A program made the translations under genes and the position numbers. A stretch of DNA of 64,000 nt from JANNMJ01 sp031425525. Lineage in GTDB: Bacteria; Bacteroidota; Bacteroidia; Cytophagales; Hymenobacteraceae. The stretch lies in NCBI GenBank assembly GCA_031425525.1, contig JANPJM010000093.1, positions 8,032-72,031 of the forward strand, in the 5' to 3' direction. Positions 43,188-52,247 of the stretch are shown piece by piece; the stretch's first letter is position 1, and each line of letters begins with the position of its first letter. The notes below the pieces were generated by a model that worked only from the letters and a program-made list of their open reading frames with translations, did not search any database and was not told the origin of the DNA.

Positions 43188-43589
43188 ATGCACCTCGAAC
43201 ACCTCGGCATCGCCGTCCGCGACCTTTCGGCCGCCACCGACCTGTACCGCCGCCTGTTGGGCGCCGAACCGTACAAAACCGAAACCGTGGAAACGGAGAA
43301 GGTGACAACCGTTTTCTTCCAGACCGGCGAAAGCAAAGTGGAGTTATTGGTCGGCACCGCGCCCGATTCACCGATTACAAAATTTCTCGAAAAGAAGGGC
43401 GAAGGCATCCATCATGTAGCCTTCGGCGTGGCCGACATTCGCGCTGAAATGGCCCGGTTGCGGGCCGAAGGTTTCGATTTGTTGAGTGAGGATCCGAAGC
43501 CGGGGGCCGATAACAAACTCGTGTGTTTCGTGCATCCGCGCTCGGCGGGCGGGGTGCTGGTGGAATTGTGCCAGGAGCGCGCCGCGTAA
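43188..43589 (+). CDS. mce: Methylmalonyl-CoA epimerase
   Basis: This glyoxalase-fold metal enzyme interconverts (R)- and (S)-methylmalonyl-CoA in propionate metabolism. ATG 43188 gives 133 residues. The motifs MHLEHLGIAVRDL, SKVELLVGTAPDSPITKFL, EGIHHVAFGV, and GGVLVELCQ match the family, including the metal-binding His and Glu positions. It is divergent from iscS. Confidence 0.92.
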   Translation: MHLEHLGIAVRDLSAATDLYRRLLGAEPYKTETVETEKVTTVFFQTGESKVELLVGTAPDSPITKFLEKKGEGIHHVAFGVADIRAEMARLRAEGFDLLSEDPKPGADNKLVCFVHPRSAGGVLVELCQERAA

Positions 43590-43642
43590 AAGAGGGCGTG
43601 GGCTTGCCACCCTCCGGAAGCAGTTTAAGCGGTGCCGGGAAG

Positions 43643-43831
43643 CCCTCGCCAAGCGCCGGAGCGCCCTCGCCAAGCGCCGGAGCGCCCTCGCCAAGCGCCG
43701 GAGCGCCCTTGCCAAATGCCGGAGCTCCCTCGCCAAGCGCCGGAGTGCCCTTGCCAAGCGCCGGAGCTCCCTCGCCAAGCGCCGGAGCGCCCTCGCCAAA
43801 CGCCGGAGCGCCCACGCCAAACGCCGGGAGG
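43643..43831. repeat. Tandem array of nine 21-bp units upstream of mrdA
   Basis: Nine exact-length 21-bp units of the form CCCTCGCCAAGCGCCGGAGC plus one base, with a few substitutions, occupy 43643-43831. The unit length is a multiple of three, so reading frames stay open and give heptapeptide repeats, but the array is in the gap between two genes and I do not regard it as coding. Confidence 0.9.
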
Positions 43832-43897
43832 CTTACCATAGGCCGGGCGAATATGACTCGAACGCGCGTTTGGTGTGCCGAAAGCAGCGCGGACAAT

Positions 43898-43924
43898 TTG
43901 CCCACCGCGTACGTTTTACCTTTG
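43898..43924 (+). promoter_or_regulatory. Promoter of the mrdA-rodA operon
   Basis: TTG (43898-43900) and TACCTTTG (43917-43924) fit the -33 and -7 boxes with a 16-nt spacer. The box lies 33 bp before the TTG start codon of mrdA, giving a short leader. Confidence 0.65.
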
Positions 43925-43957
43925 CGGCTTGTATTGGACTGATTCGCCCGCTCGCTC

Positions 43958-45796
43958 TTGCAATACCTCGAAAGCCGTAAATACACGATTCAGGCCATTT
44001 TTCTGATCGTGGCGGCCATTTTTCTGACGCGCCTGTTCTGGTTGCAGCTCGTGGACGACCACTACAAGCTGGCGGCCGACAACAACGCCATCCGGCGGAT
44101 TCCGCTGTACCCGTTTCGGGGGCTAATTTATGACCGCAACGGGCGGCTGCTGGTGCAAAACACGCCCGTGTACGACCTGATGGTGGTGCCGCGCGAAGTC
44201 AAGACGCTTGATTCTGCGCGATTCTGCGCGTTGTTCCGGATCGAGCAGACGACCCTGCGCGACGGCATCCGGGCGGCGCGCAAGTTCTCGAAAGTGCGGC
44301 CGTCGGTGCTGCTGCCGAAGCTGAGTACCCAGGATTTCGCGGCCGTGCAGGACGAGCTGATGGATTTTCCGGGCTTCTACATCAACGCCCGCACCGAGCG
44401 CGGCTACCCGCACCGCAGCCTGAGCCACGCGCTGGGGTACATCGGCGAGATTTCGCCCCAAAAACTCGAAGATTCCGCCTACGCCACGTACCGCTCCGGC
44501 GATTATATCGGCCTTACCGGCCTGGAGGCCAAGTACGAGCGGTTTCTGATGGGCCGCCGGGGCGTGAAAATGTCGATGGTCGATGTGCGCGGCATCGAGA
44601 AAGGGCCGTACCGAGCCGGCGCCTTCGACACGGCCGCCGTGGCCGGGCAAGATGTGCAAACCACGCTCGACCTGAAATTACAGGCTTACGGCGAGGAGCT
44701 GATGGCGGGCAAAGTGGGCTCGGTAGTCGCCATCGAACCGGCGACCGGCGAAGTGCTGACGTTTATTTCGGCGCCGTTTTACGACCCCAACCTGCTCACA
44801 GGCAAGCAGTACGGCAACAACTACATGGCCTTGCTGCGCGACCCCAAGCGTCCGCTCTTCGATAGGCCGTTGATGGCGGTGTACCCGCCGGGCTCCATTT
44901 TCAAGCTCGTGCAGGCCGCCGTAGCGATGCAGCAGGGCGTGCTGACGCCCGAAACCGGCTACGCGTGCAACCAAAACCTCGTGACGTGCGCGCACGGGCA
45001 CGAACCCGGCCGCAACCTGCGCATCGCCATTAAGCACTCGTGCAACCCGTATTTTTATCAGGTTTTTCGGTCGGTCATCAATCGGCACCGGTCGGGCAAC
45101 GCCTACGAAGACACGCGCCTGGGCGTGGAGGCGTGGCGGCCGATGGTGCAGTCGTTCGGGCTGGCGCAGCGCCTGGGGGTCGATTTGCCCCACGAAAAGA
45201 TGGGCCTCATCGCGTCGGCGAAGTTCTACGATAAAGTGTACGGCTACCATCGCTGGAAATACCCTACCATTTACTCGATGAGTATCGGGCAGGGCGAAAC
45301 GGGCGTTACGCCGCTGCAAATGGCGAACATCGTGACGATTATGGCCAATCGCGGCTTTTACTACACGCCGCATCTGGTGCGCGGCATCGGACGCGACGCG
45401 CTGCCGCTGCCCGAATACCGCCAAAAGCGCTTCACGGCCGTCGATCAAAAGCACTTCGAGCCGCTCATCGACGGTATGCAGGAGGTGGTTGACCACGGTA
45501 CCGGTTCCTTCGCCAACCTGCGCAAGACGGCCAACATCGTGGTGTGCGGCAAAACCGGCACCGCCGAAAACCCCCACGGCGAAGACCACGCCGTTTTCGT
45601 GGCCTTCGCCCCGCGCGACAACCCCAAAATCGCCATCGCGGTGTACGTCGAAAACGCCGGTTTCGGTGCGCTCTCCGCCGCGCCGCTCGCGGGTTGCATG
45701 ATTGAAAAGTACCTGACCGACAGCATCTCGCCCGGCCGCAAACGCTGGGAAGATTGGGTGAAGGCGGGCAATTTCAAGCCGAAACATAAGCATTGA
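43958..45796 (+). CDS. mrdA: Penicillin-binding protein 2 (elongasome transpeptidase)
   Basis: PBP2 cross-links peptidoglycan during cell elongation together with RodA. The start is TTG 43958, which gives the conserved N-terminus QYLESRKYTIQAIFL; there is no in-frame ATG at that position. The 612-residue product has an N-terminal membrane helix (residues 10-27), a dimerisation domain, and a transpeptidase domain with Ser313-x-x-Lys (PPGSIFKLV), the SxN motif SCN, and KTGTA. Downstream, rodA follows with a repeat element in between. Confidence 0.95.
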   Translation: MQYLESRKYTIQAIFLIVAAIFLTRLFWLQLVDDHYKLAADNNAIRRIPLYPFRGLIYDRNGRLLVQNTPVYDLMVVPREVKTLDSARFCALFRIEQTTLRDGIRAARKFSKVRPSVLLPKLSTQDFAAVQDELMDFPGFYINARTERGYPHRSLSHALGYIGEISPQKLEDSAYATYRSGDYIGLTGLEAKYERFLMGRRGVKMSMVDVRGIEKGPYRAGAFDTAAVAGQDVQTTLDLKLQAYGEELMAGKVGSVVAIEPATGEVLTFISAPFYDPNLLTGKQYGNNYMALLRDPKRPLFDRPLMAVYPPGSIFKLVQAAVAMQQGVLTPETGYACNQNLVTCAHGHEPGRNLRIAIKHSCNPYFYQVFRSVINRHRSGNAYEDTRLGVEAWRPMVQSFGLAQRLGVDLPHEKMGLIASAKFYDKVYGYHRWKYPTIYSMSIGQGETGVTPLQMANIVTIMANRGFYYTPHLVRGIGRDALPLPEYRQKRFTAVDQKHFEPLIDGMQEVVDHGTGSFANLRKTANIVVCGKTGTAENPHGEDHAVFVAFAPRDNPKIAIAVYVENAGFGALSAAPLAGCMIEKYLTDSISPGRKRWEDWVKAGNFKPKHKH

Positions 45797-45807
45797 TTCC
45801 CCGATTT

Positions 45808-45935
45808 GTCATTGCGACGAGGCTTTGCGACAGCTTGCCCTGAGCGTAGCCGAAGGGATGTGGCAATCTCGCAGTAGCCTCGGCGCGGCTCGTCTGCCGT
45901 GAGATTGCTTCGTCGCAAAGCCTCCTCGCAATGAC
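45808..45935. repeat. Inverted-doublet element, GTCATTGCGAGG family, copy 3, with a nested repeat
   Basis: A 128-bp element with ends GTCATTGCGACGAGG and CCTCCTCGCAATGAC. It lies between mrdA and rodA. Near its left end it holds CCCTGAGCGTAGCCGAAGGG, itself a near-palindrome of a type seen in many environmental genomes, apparently nested in the element. Confidence 0.85.
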
Positions 45936-45950
45936 AAAATGATGTAAGTA

Positions 45951-47216
45951 ATGGCTCAAATCCGCCGGCAAAGTCACCTCGATTGGCCTACCGTGCTGCT
46001 GTATGCGGCGCTGGTGGGGTTGGGGTGGCTCAATGTGTACGCGGCGGTGTACAACCCGGATAACGTCAAGCCGATTTGGGATTTTTCGCTCAACTCGGGC
46101 AAGCAATTGTGGTGGATCGGCACGGCCGTCATCATCATTATGTTGCTGTTGGTGGTTGATTATAAGGTATTTGAAGGACTGGCGTACCAAGCCTACCTGC
46201 TGATGCTGGTGGTGCTGGTGATTACGCTGTTCGTGGCGCCCAACATCAAAGGCTCGCGCTCGTGGCTGGAGGTGGGCGCGTTTCGGCTGCAACCCGCCGA
46301 GTTTGCCAAATTCGTGACGGCCCTAGCCGTGGCGAAATTTCTGAGCCAGACCAAGCTCAATCAGCAAACCTGGCTCGACCACGCCAAGCTCGTGACGCTG
46401 ACCATTTTGCCGCCCCTCATCATCAAATTTCAGGACGAAACCGGGCAGGCGCTCGTTTTCGCAGCCCTGCTACTGCCGTACTACCGCGAGGGCATGTCGC
46501 CGCTGCCGCTGGTGCTGGGCGTAGCGGCGGGGGCGGTTTTCGTCCTCACGATGCTGGTGCCGCCGCTGTGGCTGGTAGGCGCGTTTACGCTGATTCTTGG
46601 CGGTTATTTCTTCTTCAACCAACGCATGCTGCGCCGCTGGTTTTGGCCGGTAGGCGTATGGCTGGCGGGGCTGGCGGAGGTATTTTCGATTGATTTCTTC
46701 ATCAATCACGTCCTCAAAGACTACCAGCGCAAGCGTATCCTCGTCCTCTTCGACCAAAGTCTCGACCCGCGCGGAATGGGCTACAACCTCAACCAGAGCA
46801 AAATTGCCATTGGGTCGGGCGGGTTACTGGGCAAAGGCTTCCTGCAAGGCACGCAAACCAAGTTCGATTTCGTGCCCGAGCAAAGCACGGATTTCATTTT
46901 CTGCACCGTCGGCGAGGAGTGGGGGTGGCTGGGCGCGCTGGTGCTGGTGGGCTTGTTTATGGCGCTGCTGTTGCGCATCGTGTACGTGGCGGAGCGCCAA
47001 AAGTCGGTCTTCGGCCGCACGTACGGCTACTGCGTGGCCGCCATCATCTTCTTTCACTTTATGGTGAATATTGGGATGACGATTGGCCTGGCACCGGTGA
47101 TCGGTATTCCGTTGCCGTTTTTCTCTTATGGTGGGTCGGGGTTGTGGTCGTTTACGATCTTGCTGTTTATTCTGTTGGCGATTGATGCGAACCGGAAGCA
47201 GGATTTGACGCGGTAG
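45951..47216 (+). CDS. rodA: Rod-shape-determining peptidoglycan polymerase RodA
   Basis: RodA is the SEDS glycosyltransferase that works with PBP2. The 421-residue product has about ten membrane helices. Motifs include APNIKGSRSWLEVGAFRLQP, ALVFAALLLPYYREG, the QSKIAIGSGGLLGKGF segment, VPEQSTDFIFCTVGEEWG and the end GIPLPFFSYGGSGLWSF. Start ATG 45951 is the first after the repeat element. It forms an operon with mrdA. Confidence 0.95.
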   Translation: MAQIRRQSHLDWPTVLLYAALVGLGWLNVYAAVYNPDNVKPIWDFSLNSGKQLWWIGTAVIIIMLLLVVDYKVFEGLAYQAYLLMLVVLVITLFVAPNIKGSRSWLEVGAFRLQPAEFAKFVTALAVAKFLSQTKLNQQTWLDHAKLVTLTILPPLIIKFQDETGQALVFAALLLPYYREGMSPLPLVLGVAAGAVFVLTMLVPPLWLVGAFTLILGGYFFFNQRMLRRWFWPVGVWLAGLAEVFSIDFFINHVLKDYQRKRILVLFDQSLDPRGMGYNLNQSKIAIGSGGLLGKGFLQGTQTKFDFVPEQSTDFIFCTVGEEWGWLGALVLVGLFMALLLRIVYVAERQKSVFGRTYGYCVAAIIFFHFMVNIGMTIGLAPVIGIPLPFFSYGGSGLWSFTILLFILLAIDANRKQDLTR

Positions 47217-47356
47217 CTGGGGATTTTGGGGAGATTTTTCGGGATTAGGAGATTATAGGAAGAAGGCAAGAGTGCCACCCGTAAACCGCGCTTCCGCTCC
47301 TTCGGCCCGACCTTTAAGCATTGGTGGGCGTTACCGGGCTTGCAAGCCCTTCTTTG

Positions 47357-48265
47357 TCAGGTAAAAGAGGCTCTAAACTCCAGCGGCGACAGGTTCGTCT
47401 TCGTCTTGAACAGCTTACTGAACGACTGCAAATGCTCGAACCCCAGCTCGTAGGCAATTTCGCTGACTGTCAGGCTGGTGGTCGATAATTTTTCCTTTGC
47501 CTTTGCGATCAGGCTGGCGTGAATATGCTGCTGCGTGTTTTGCCCGGTCACGACGCGCAATAGTGTGCTTAAATACTTGGGCGAAAGATGTAGGCAGTCG
47601 GCCACGTATTGTACGGTGGGTAATCCTCTTTCCAGTAAATTGTCACTGTTGAAGTACTCTTGCAGCAGGGTTTCCAGCCGTTCGAGTATCTCATGGTTGG
47701 CCTTTTCGCGGGTGAGGAACTGGCGATGATAAAACCGGTCGGCATAATGCAGCAGACTTTCCACTTGCGAGACGATGATCTGCTTGCTGAACCGGTCGAT
47801 AGTGGCAGTGTACTCCTGCTGGATCGCGAAGATGATGCTCAGGATGGTCGCCTCCTCCTTGGCGGAAAGAAACAGGGCTTCCTTGAGCGCGTAACTCCAA
47901 AAGTCGTACTGCTTGATGGTTTTGGCCAGCGGCGTATTCCACATAAAATCCGGGTGGATGTATATCACCCACCCGGATTTTTCCACGGCCACGGCCTGGT
48001 CAGCTACCGCGATGGTGAACACTTGATTGGGTGCCATAAACGACAGAACGCCTTCATTAAAATCAAACGAATGCTGCCCGTATTGCACGTGGACATTGTG
48101 CATTCGTTTGACGGCAATGGAGTAAAAATCGAAGACCATGCTCATCGGCTCCTCGCCATCCCGGTGCGGAACGGTGCCAACATCCACTACGCTGAGTAAC
48201 GGATGCTGGGGCTTGGGTAACTGCACAAACTCGTGAAACTCGCTTATCGTCTGAAAGCGCTTCAT
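47357..48265 (-). CDS. AraC-family transcriptional regulator
   Basis: The 302-residue product has an N-terminal sensor region and a C-terminal AraC DNA-binding domain (residues about 200-300). The second helix-turn-helix is clear in SLTVSEIAYELGFEHLQSFS followed by KLFKTKTNLSPLEFR. It overlaps the 3' end of the preceding oxidoreductase gene by 4 bp, so the two form one operon. It probably controls that enzyme's operon. A palindrome GGGCTTGCAAGCCC just beyond the stop may be a terminator. Confidence 0.92.
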   Translation of the reverse strand: MKRFQTISEFHEFVQLPKPQHPLLSVVDVGTVPHRDGEEPMSMVFDFYSIAVKRMHNVHVQYGQHSFDFNEGVLSFMAPNQVFTIAVADQAVAVEKSGWVIYIHPDFMWNTPLAKTIKQYDFWSYALKEALFLSAKEEATILSIIFAIQQEYTATIDRFSKQIIVSQVESLLHYADRFYHRQFLTREKANHEILERLETLLQEYFNSDNLLERGLPTVQYVADCLHLSPKYLSTLLRVVTGQNTQQHIHASLIAKAKEKLSTTSLTVSEIAYELGFEHLQSFSKLFKTKTNLSPLEFRASFT

Positions 48266-49236
48266 ACCGGCTCGTCGTCTTTTCTTACTGCCAGCACCAA
48301 CTTACCCCGCACGTGCCAGGTCTGGCTTTCGCGGTGGGCTTCGGCCACGTGCGCCAGCGGAAATACTTTGCTGATGAAAACCTTCACTTTGCCCGCGTCA
48401 ATCAACTGGGCTATTTCCTGTAACCACCCTTGCCGGGGCTGATTGGCCGACAACTCGCCCGTGGCGTGCTTCTGGGCCAGGGCGGCTTCCACCGCTTCGT
48501 TAAAGGGGAAATCGGTGTTTACGCTGACGAATATTCCCCCCCCCTTCAAGACGGTCACGGCTTTCACCCGCTCCGCGTTATCGCGCAGCGGCGAGGCTTC
48601 CAGCACCACGTCCATATCACGCACCACCTCTTCGAACTTCTGGCTACGGTAGTCGAGTGCCTCGTCTGCCCCCAGTTGTTTGAGATAGTCTAAGTTGTCG
48701 GCCGATGCGGTGCCGATGACGTACGCCCCCTTCGCTTTGGCAAACTGCACAGCTAGGCTGCCGACCCCTCCTGAAGCTCCCTGAATGAGGATGCGTTGCC
48801 CCGGTTGCAGCTTGCCGTACTCGAAGAGAGCCGTCCAGGCCGTGAGGCCGGCCAGCGGCACACCTGCCGCCTCGGTGAAGCCGAGGCTTTTGGGCTTGAG
48901 GGCAAACTGACTGGCTTTGGCCGCGCAGTACTCCGCGTAGCTGCCATCGCCGGGGAAGTTGGGCACCCCGTACACGGCATCGCCTTTCTGAAACCCGGTC
49001 ACTTCGCTACCCAGGACTTCCACCGTACCGGCCGCATCCCAGCCCAAGGTCATCGGCAAGGTCAGGTGATAACGCAGCGCGGCATTACTGCCTTCCCGAA
49101 CCACCCAATCTACAGGGTTTACGCCGCTGGCATACACCTTAACGAGGATTTCGTCGGGCGCTGGCACCGGACGCGCCAGCTCTTCCATTTGCAGGACTTC
49201 CGGGCCGCCAAAGGCATGAATTCTGATTGCTTGCAT
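48262..49236 (-). CDS. NADP-dependent alcohol/quinone oxidoreductase (MDR family)
   Basis: The 324-residue product is a medium-chain dehydrogenase of the zinc-free quinone-reductase type. Motifs are MQAIRIHAFGGPEVLQMEEL, GWDAAGTVEVLG, GVPLAGLTAWTALFEYG, and the nucleotide loop LIQGASGGVGSLAVQFAKAKG with Gly-rich turn. It may reduce quinones or unsaturated aldehydes. It is the first gene of a two-gene operon with the AraC regulator. Confidence 0.92.
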   Translation of the reverse strand: MQAIRIHAFGGPEVLQMEELARPVPAPDEILVKVYASGVNPVDWVVREGSNAALRYHLTLPMTLGWDAAGTVEVLGSEVTGFQKGDAVYGVPNFPGDGSYAEYCAAKASQFALKPKSLGFTEAAGVPLAGLTAWTALFEYGKLQPGQRILIQGASGGVGSLAVQFAKAKGAYVIGTASADNLDYLKQLGADEALDYRSQKFEEVVRDMDVVLEASPLRDNAERVKAVTVLKGGGIFVSVNTDFPFNEAVEAALAQKHATGELSANQPRQGWLQEIAQLIDAGKVKVFISKVFPLAHVAEAHRESQTWHVRGKLVLAVRKDDEPV

Positions 49237-49509
49237 GAGAAACGCTTGTTAGTTGATTTGCGCTGCAAAGGTTGCCCTCTGCTTGCCAGGCAGGTTTAGC
49301 CAAAATGCCCTTTGGTTTAGTCAAAAAGACGCGGCGGGTGGCTTTTCGCCCAACCGCGAGCCAAGCCGGAAAAGCACACCTTCAATATAGGCGCTAATTG
49401 CTCTTTCAGCCCGATCTCAGGTGCCTGTCATCATTCGTCTGATTTCCGGTGAGGGCGTTGGTTTTTATGATTTCGCGCACCTCCCCCCGCCACCCCGTTG
49501 CTTTGCGGC

Positions 49510-51117
49510 GTGAAACAACCCTTAGCCACTCCTCCTCCGCGCTGGCTACCGCACCTGCTACTCGTCATCGCGGCGCTCACGTTCTTAGCGCTGCTGCTCC
49601 CCACAGCCAATCCCACCCTCGATGCGTGGTATTACGCCGCGTGCGTGCGCTGGCGGCACGATTTGCTGCTGCCGCACCATTTGCTCTACAACCCGTTGGG
49701 CGTGGCTTGGCTAACGCTGCTGCCGCGCGGCGTGGAACCGATGCGCGGGCTGGTGGCGGGCAATGCTCTGCTGTACGGCGGTATCTTGTGGGGGCTGCGG
49801 CCGGTGTTGCGGGCGGCGGGTGCGCCCGCTACTTCGCTGGCGGCGTGGCTGTTGGTGGTGGGCAGTACGTTTGGGCTGCTGCGGTTTGCCACGGAAAACG
49901 AAGCGTATCTGGCGCCGATTCTGGTTTCTACCCTCGCGAGTGGCGCGTGGGTGCGGTGGGCCGCCAACCCCGATGCCAAAGGCAGTTTGCGGTGGCTGCT
50001 GCTGGCGGGTGCGTTGGCGGCGGGCGCGTGTTTACTGCACCAGATTCATTTCTGGTGGTGGCTGGGGCTGGGGCTCGGCACGTGGTGGGGGCGGCCGGTG
50101 CGGTGGCGGGCGGCCGTAGCATATGGCTTACCCGCGTTGCTGGTACCGGCTACGTACGCGCTGGCGGCCCACCACGAAGGTTTCCCGCTAACGGCGGCGG
50201 GCCTGACGAACTTCGTGCTGCACGATTACGTGGTGAACGGCGCCACGCCTACGCCCGGCCTTAAAGCGCTGATGCTCACGGTTATCAACCTGGGGCGTAC
50301 GCTGGGGCAGGTACACGGCACCGTGGTGGCGCTGCTGCTGCGGTGGCCAGTGTTGTGGCTCGTGCCGATGGTGGTTGCGGCGCTGCTCTGGCGCGCCCGG
50401 CGTGTATGGGCCGGGCGGCGCGACGAGGTGGGCGCCGGTGAACGCCGCATTCGGCTGGCCCACGCGCTGGCCTTTGGACTGCACGCCGCCTTTGCGGCCA
50501 TCAACGATGGAAATGCCGAATTTATGGCGATGCTGCCCCTGCTGGGCGCGGTGGTGGCGGTGGGGTGGGGGCAGTGGCGCCCGGTGCCGTTGGCCTGGGC
50601 CGGGGCGGCACTGCTGCTCTGGAATCTGGCGTTTGGGCTGTTGCCAAATCATTTTCTGACCCTGAACGCCTCAGCGGCGCTGGCAGCGCGGGTGCGGGCG
50701 GCGCCCAAAGCCCACTGGCTCCTCACCGACCAGCACCTCACCGAAAACCGCCTTTGCTACCAAACCGGACAGTTTGCGTGGCCCCGACTGCACGCGGCGC
50801 CCACCGCGTGGGTGCGCCGCGCGGGCGGCCACGACCGTACTTTTCAGCACTGGTTAATGGCTGAGTTGAGTGCCGAACACGCCGTCTACACCGATGCCTT
50901 GAGCCCCGCCGCGCCCTTCGACCGCGCCCGTATCACCCAGGAAAACCGCGATGCCGAGTTATTGCGCGGGTTTGCAGAAGTGCGGCGCGATACGCTGCCA
51001 ACGGCGTTTGTGCCTGTGGTACTGGTGCGGCTGGGGCTGGGCAGCCGGGCGTGGCCGCCGCCCGCTCCGCCCGTGACGCAGGTAGATTTGCTTCCTTGTG
51101 AGGGTGCAGCGAGATAG
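49510..51117 (+). CDS. Polytopic membrane protein, GT-C glycosyltransferase-like
   Basis: The 535-residue product starts at GTG 49510 (KQPLATPPPRWLPHLLLVIA follows). It has about ten membrane helices in the first 400 residues. A loop after the first helix carries ANPTLDAWYYAACVRWRHDL, in the place where GT-C enzymes have their catalytic Asp. A soluble C-terminal region follows (TDQHLTENRLCYQTGQFAWP, GGHDRTFQHWLMAELSAE). The similarity to GT-C enzymes is architectural and weak. It stands alone, convergent with another polytopic protein. Confidence 0.65.
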   Translation: MKQPLATPPPRWLPHLLLVIAALTFLALLLPTANPTLDAWYYAACVRWRHDLLLPHHLLYNPLGVAWLTLLPRGVEPMRGLVAGNALLYGGILWGLRPVLRAAGAPATSLAAWLLVVGSTFGLLRFATENEAYLAPILVSTLASGAWVRWAANPDAKGSLRWLLLAGALAAGACLLHQIHFWWWLGLGLGTWWGRPVRWRAAVAYGLPALLVPATYALAAHHEGFPLTAAGLTNFVLHDYVVNGATPTPGLKALMLTVINLGRTLGQVHGTVVALLLRWPVLWLVPMVVAALLWRARRVWAGRRDEVGAGERRIRLAHALAFGLHAAFAAINDGNAEFMAMLPLLGAVVAVGWGQWRPVPLAWAGAALLLWNLAFGLLPNHFLTLNASAALAARVRAAPKAHWLLTDQHLTENRLCYQTGQFAWPRLHAAPTAWVRRAGGHDRTFQHWLMAELSAEHAVYTDALSPAAPFDRARITQENRDAELLRGFAEVRRDTLPTAFVPVVLVRLGLGSRAWPPPAPPVTQVDLLPCEGAAR

Positions 51118-51140
51118 CCGCGCGAAGCCCTGCGTACCGT

Positions 51141-52247
51141 CTATGCCGTAGCGTCAGAGGTAACACCCGCGATGAGTTTCGCTCCCGACAAACCGCTCCA
51201 TCGGCTCAGCCCTAACGCCACCGCCACCCCAAACACCGGAAACGCGAGGTAGCCCATCCTTCCCAAATCACCGGAAAGGAGCATATGCACAGCTACGACT
51301 CCGATGAGGGCCGCGCCGGGCGTTTGCAGGAGCCGCAGCAGCAATGCCCCCCACGGCTGGCGGCGCCTGACGAGCAGCAGCAACCAGCCAAACCCAAAAA
51401 TGCTGAATATCTCGGCCACGCCGTGCGCCGAAAACAGCCGCCGGAGCGAATAGATGAGGTTCCCGGCGTGCGCCACCGCATTCGTTACGCTCGCCGAAGC
51501 GGGCGCGCCTGCGCGGGCATCCACGTAGGTGTGGGCGGCGACCAGCGCCAGGCAGCCAAGCGTTAATGCGCCCAACAAGCGCGGCCACGGCAACACGCCA
51601 CGCCCAAACCACAGTACCCACGGAATCAAAAAGATGAAAGACTCTTTCGCCAGCGGGCCGAGCAGCAGCGCTACCACCAACGCCCACCCCGCCCGCGCCC
51701 GCACGCCGTAAAAGGCCAGCGCGAAACATAGGCAATACAGCGAATCGGTGAGCGGCAGGGCGGCGGCGTAGGTGGCCCAGCGGCTGCTGAGGGCCACGGC
51801 CATTGCCAAACCCGCCGCCAGCGGGGCGGCGCCGGCCGCTTCGGCCGTGCGCCAGACCAGCGCGCCCGCTGCGGCCAGCAACAGCGTGTTCACGAGCAGG
51901 AACGCGAGGCGGAGCGGCGCATCTGTTTGCGGGTCAGACGATGAAGTGCCGGACGCAAGCCGCCCGCTCTCGGCGGCCAACCGTGCCGGCGAGGCCAGCG
52001 CCGCCGCCAGCCACGGCACTACCACCCGGTAGCGGCGCGTGACCGACAGGCTGCGGTACTCGCCGCGCGCCAGACTGAGGTAGGTCAGGGTGTCGCGCGA
52101 GTGCGAAAAATCGTAGTGCCGGTACGTTGGGAAGGCCGGCCCGGCCAATACCGCCAACGCCACTCCGAAGGCCAGCAGCCAGCGACGCCACCCGGCCCCG
52201 GTACCCTGCGGCGCACCCGTCACGGGCTCAGGCAAACTTGCGCTCAA
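51141..52247 (-). CDS. Polytopic membrane protein of unknown function
   Basis: The 368-residue product has about eight to nine membrane helices. After the first helix the loop YRHYDFSHSRDTLTYLSLAR occurs, again a position where GT-C-type proteins carry acidic residues. Later helices include LTDSLYCLCFALAFYGVRAR and LLLGPLAKESFIFLIPWVLW. No named family is recognised. The start overlaps the end of the next gene upstream by 20 bp, suggesting co-transcription. Confidence 0.7.
   Translation of the reverse strand: MSASLPEPVTGAPQGTGAGWRRWLLAFGVALAVLAGPAFPTYRHYDFSHSRDTLTYLSLARGEYRSLSVTRRYRVVVPWLAAALASPARLAAESGRLASGTSSSDPQTDAPLRLAFLLVNTLLLAAAGALVWRTAEAAGAAPLAAGLAMAVALSSRWATYAAALPLTDSLYCLCFALAFYGVRARAGWALVVALLLGPLAKESFIFLIPWVLWFGRGVLPWPRLLGALTLGCLALVAAHTYVDARAGAPASASVTNAVAHAGNLIYSLRRLFSAHGVAEIFSIFGFGWLLLLVRRRQPWGALLLRLLQTPGAALIGVVAVHMLLSGDLGRMGYLAFPVFGVAVALGLSRWSGLSGAKLIAGVTSDATA

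Noticed and set aside
43523..43942. A frame encoding PSPSAGA heptapeptide repeats
   Set aside because: The 21-bp unit keeps several frames open by arithmetic; the frame begins inside mce and runs through the promoter of mrdA.
45445..45918. A 157-codon minus-strand frame with LRLRSGQAVAKP
   Set aside because: Translation of the palindromic element at 45808 plus antisense of mrdA.
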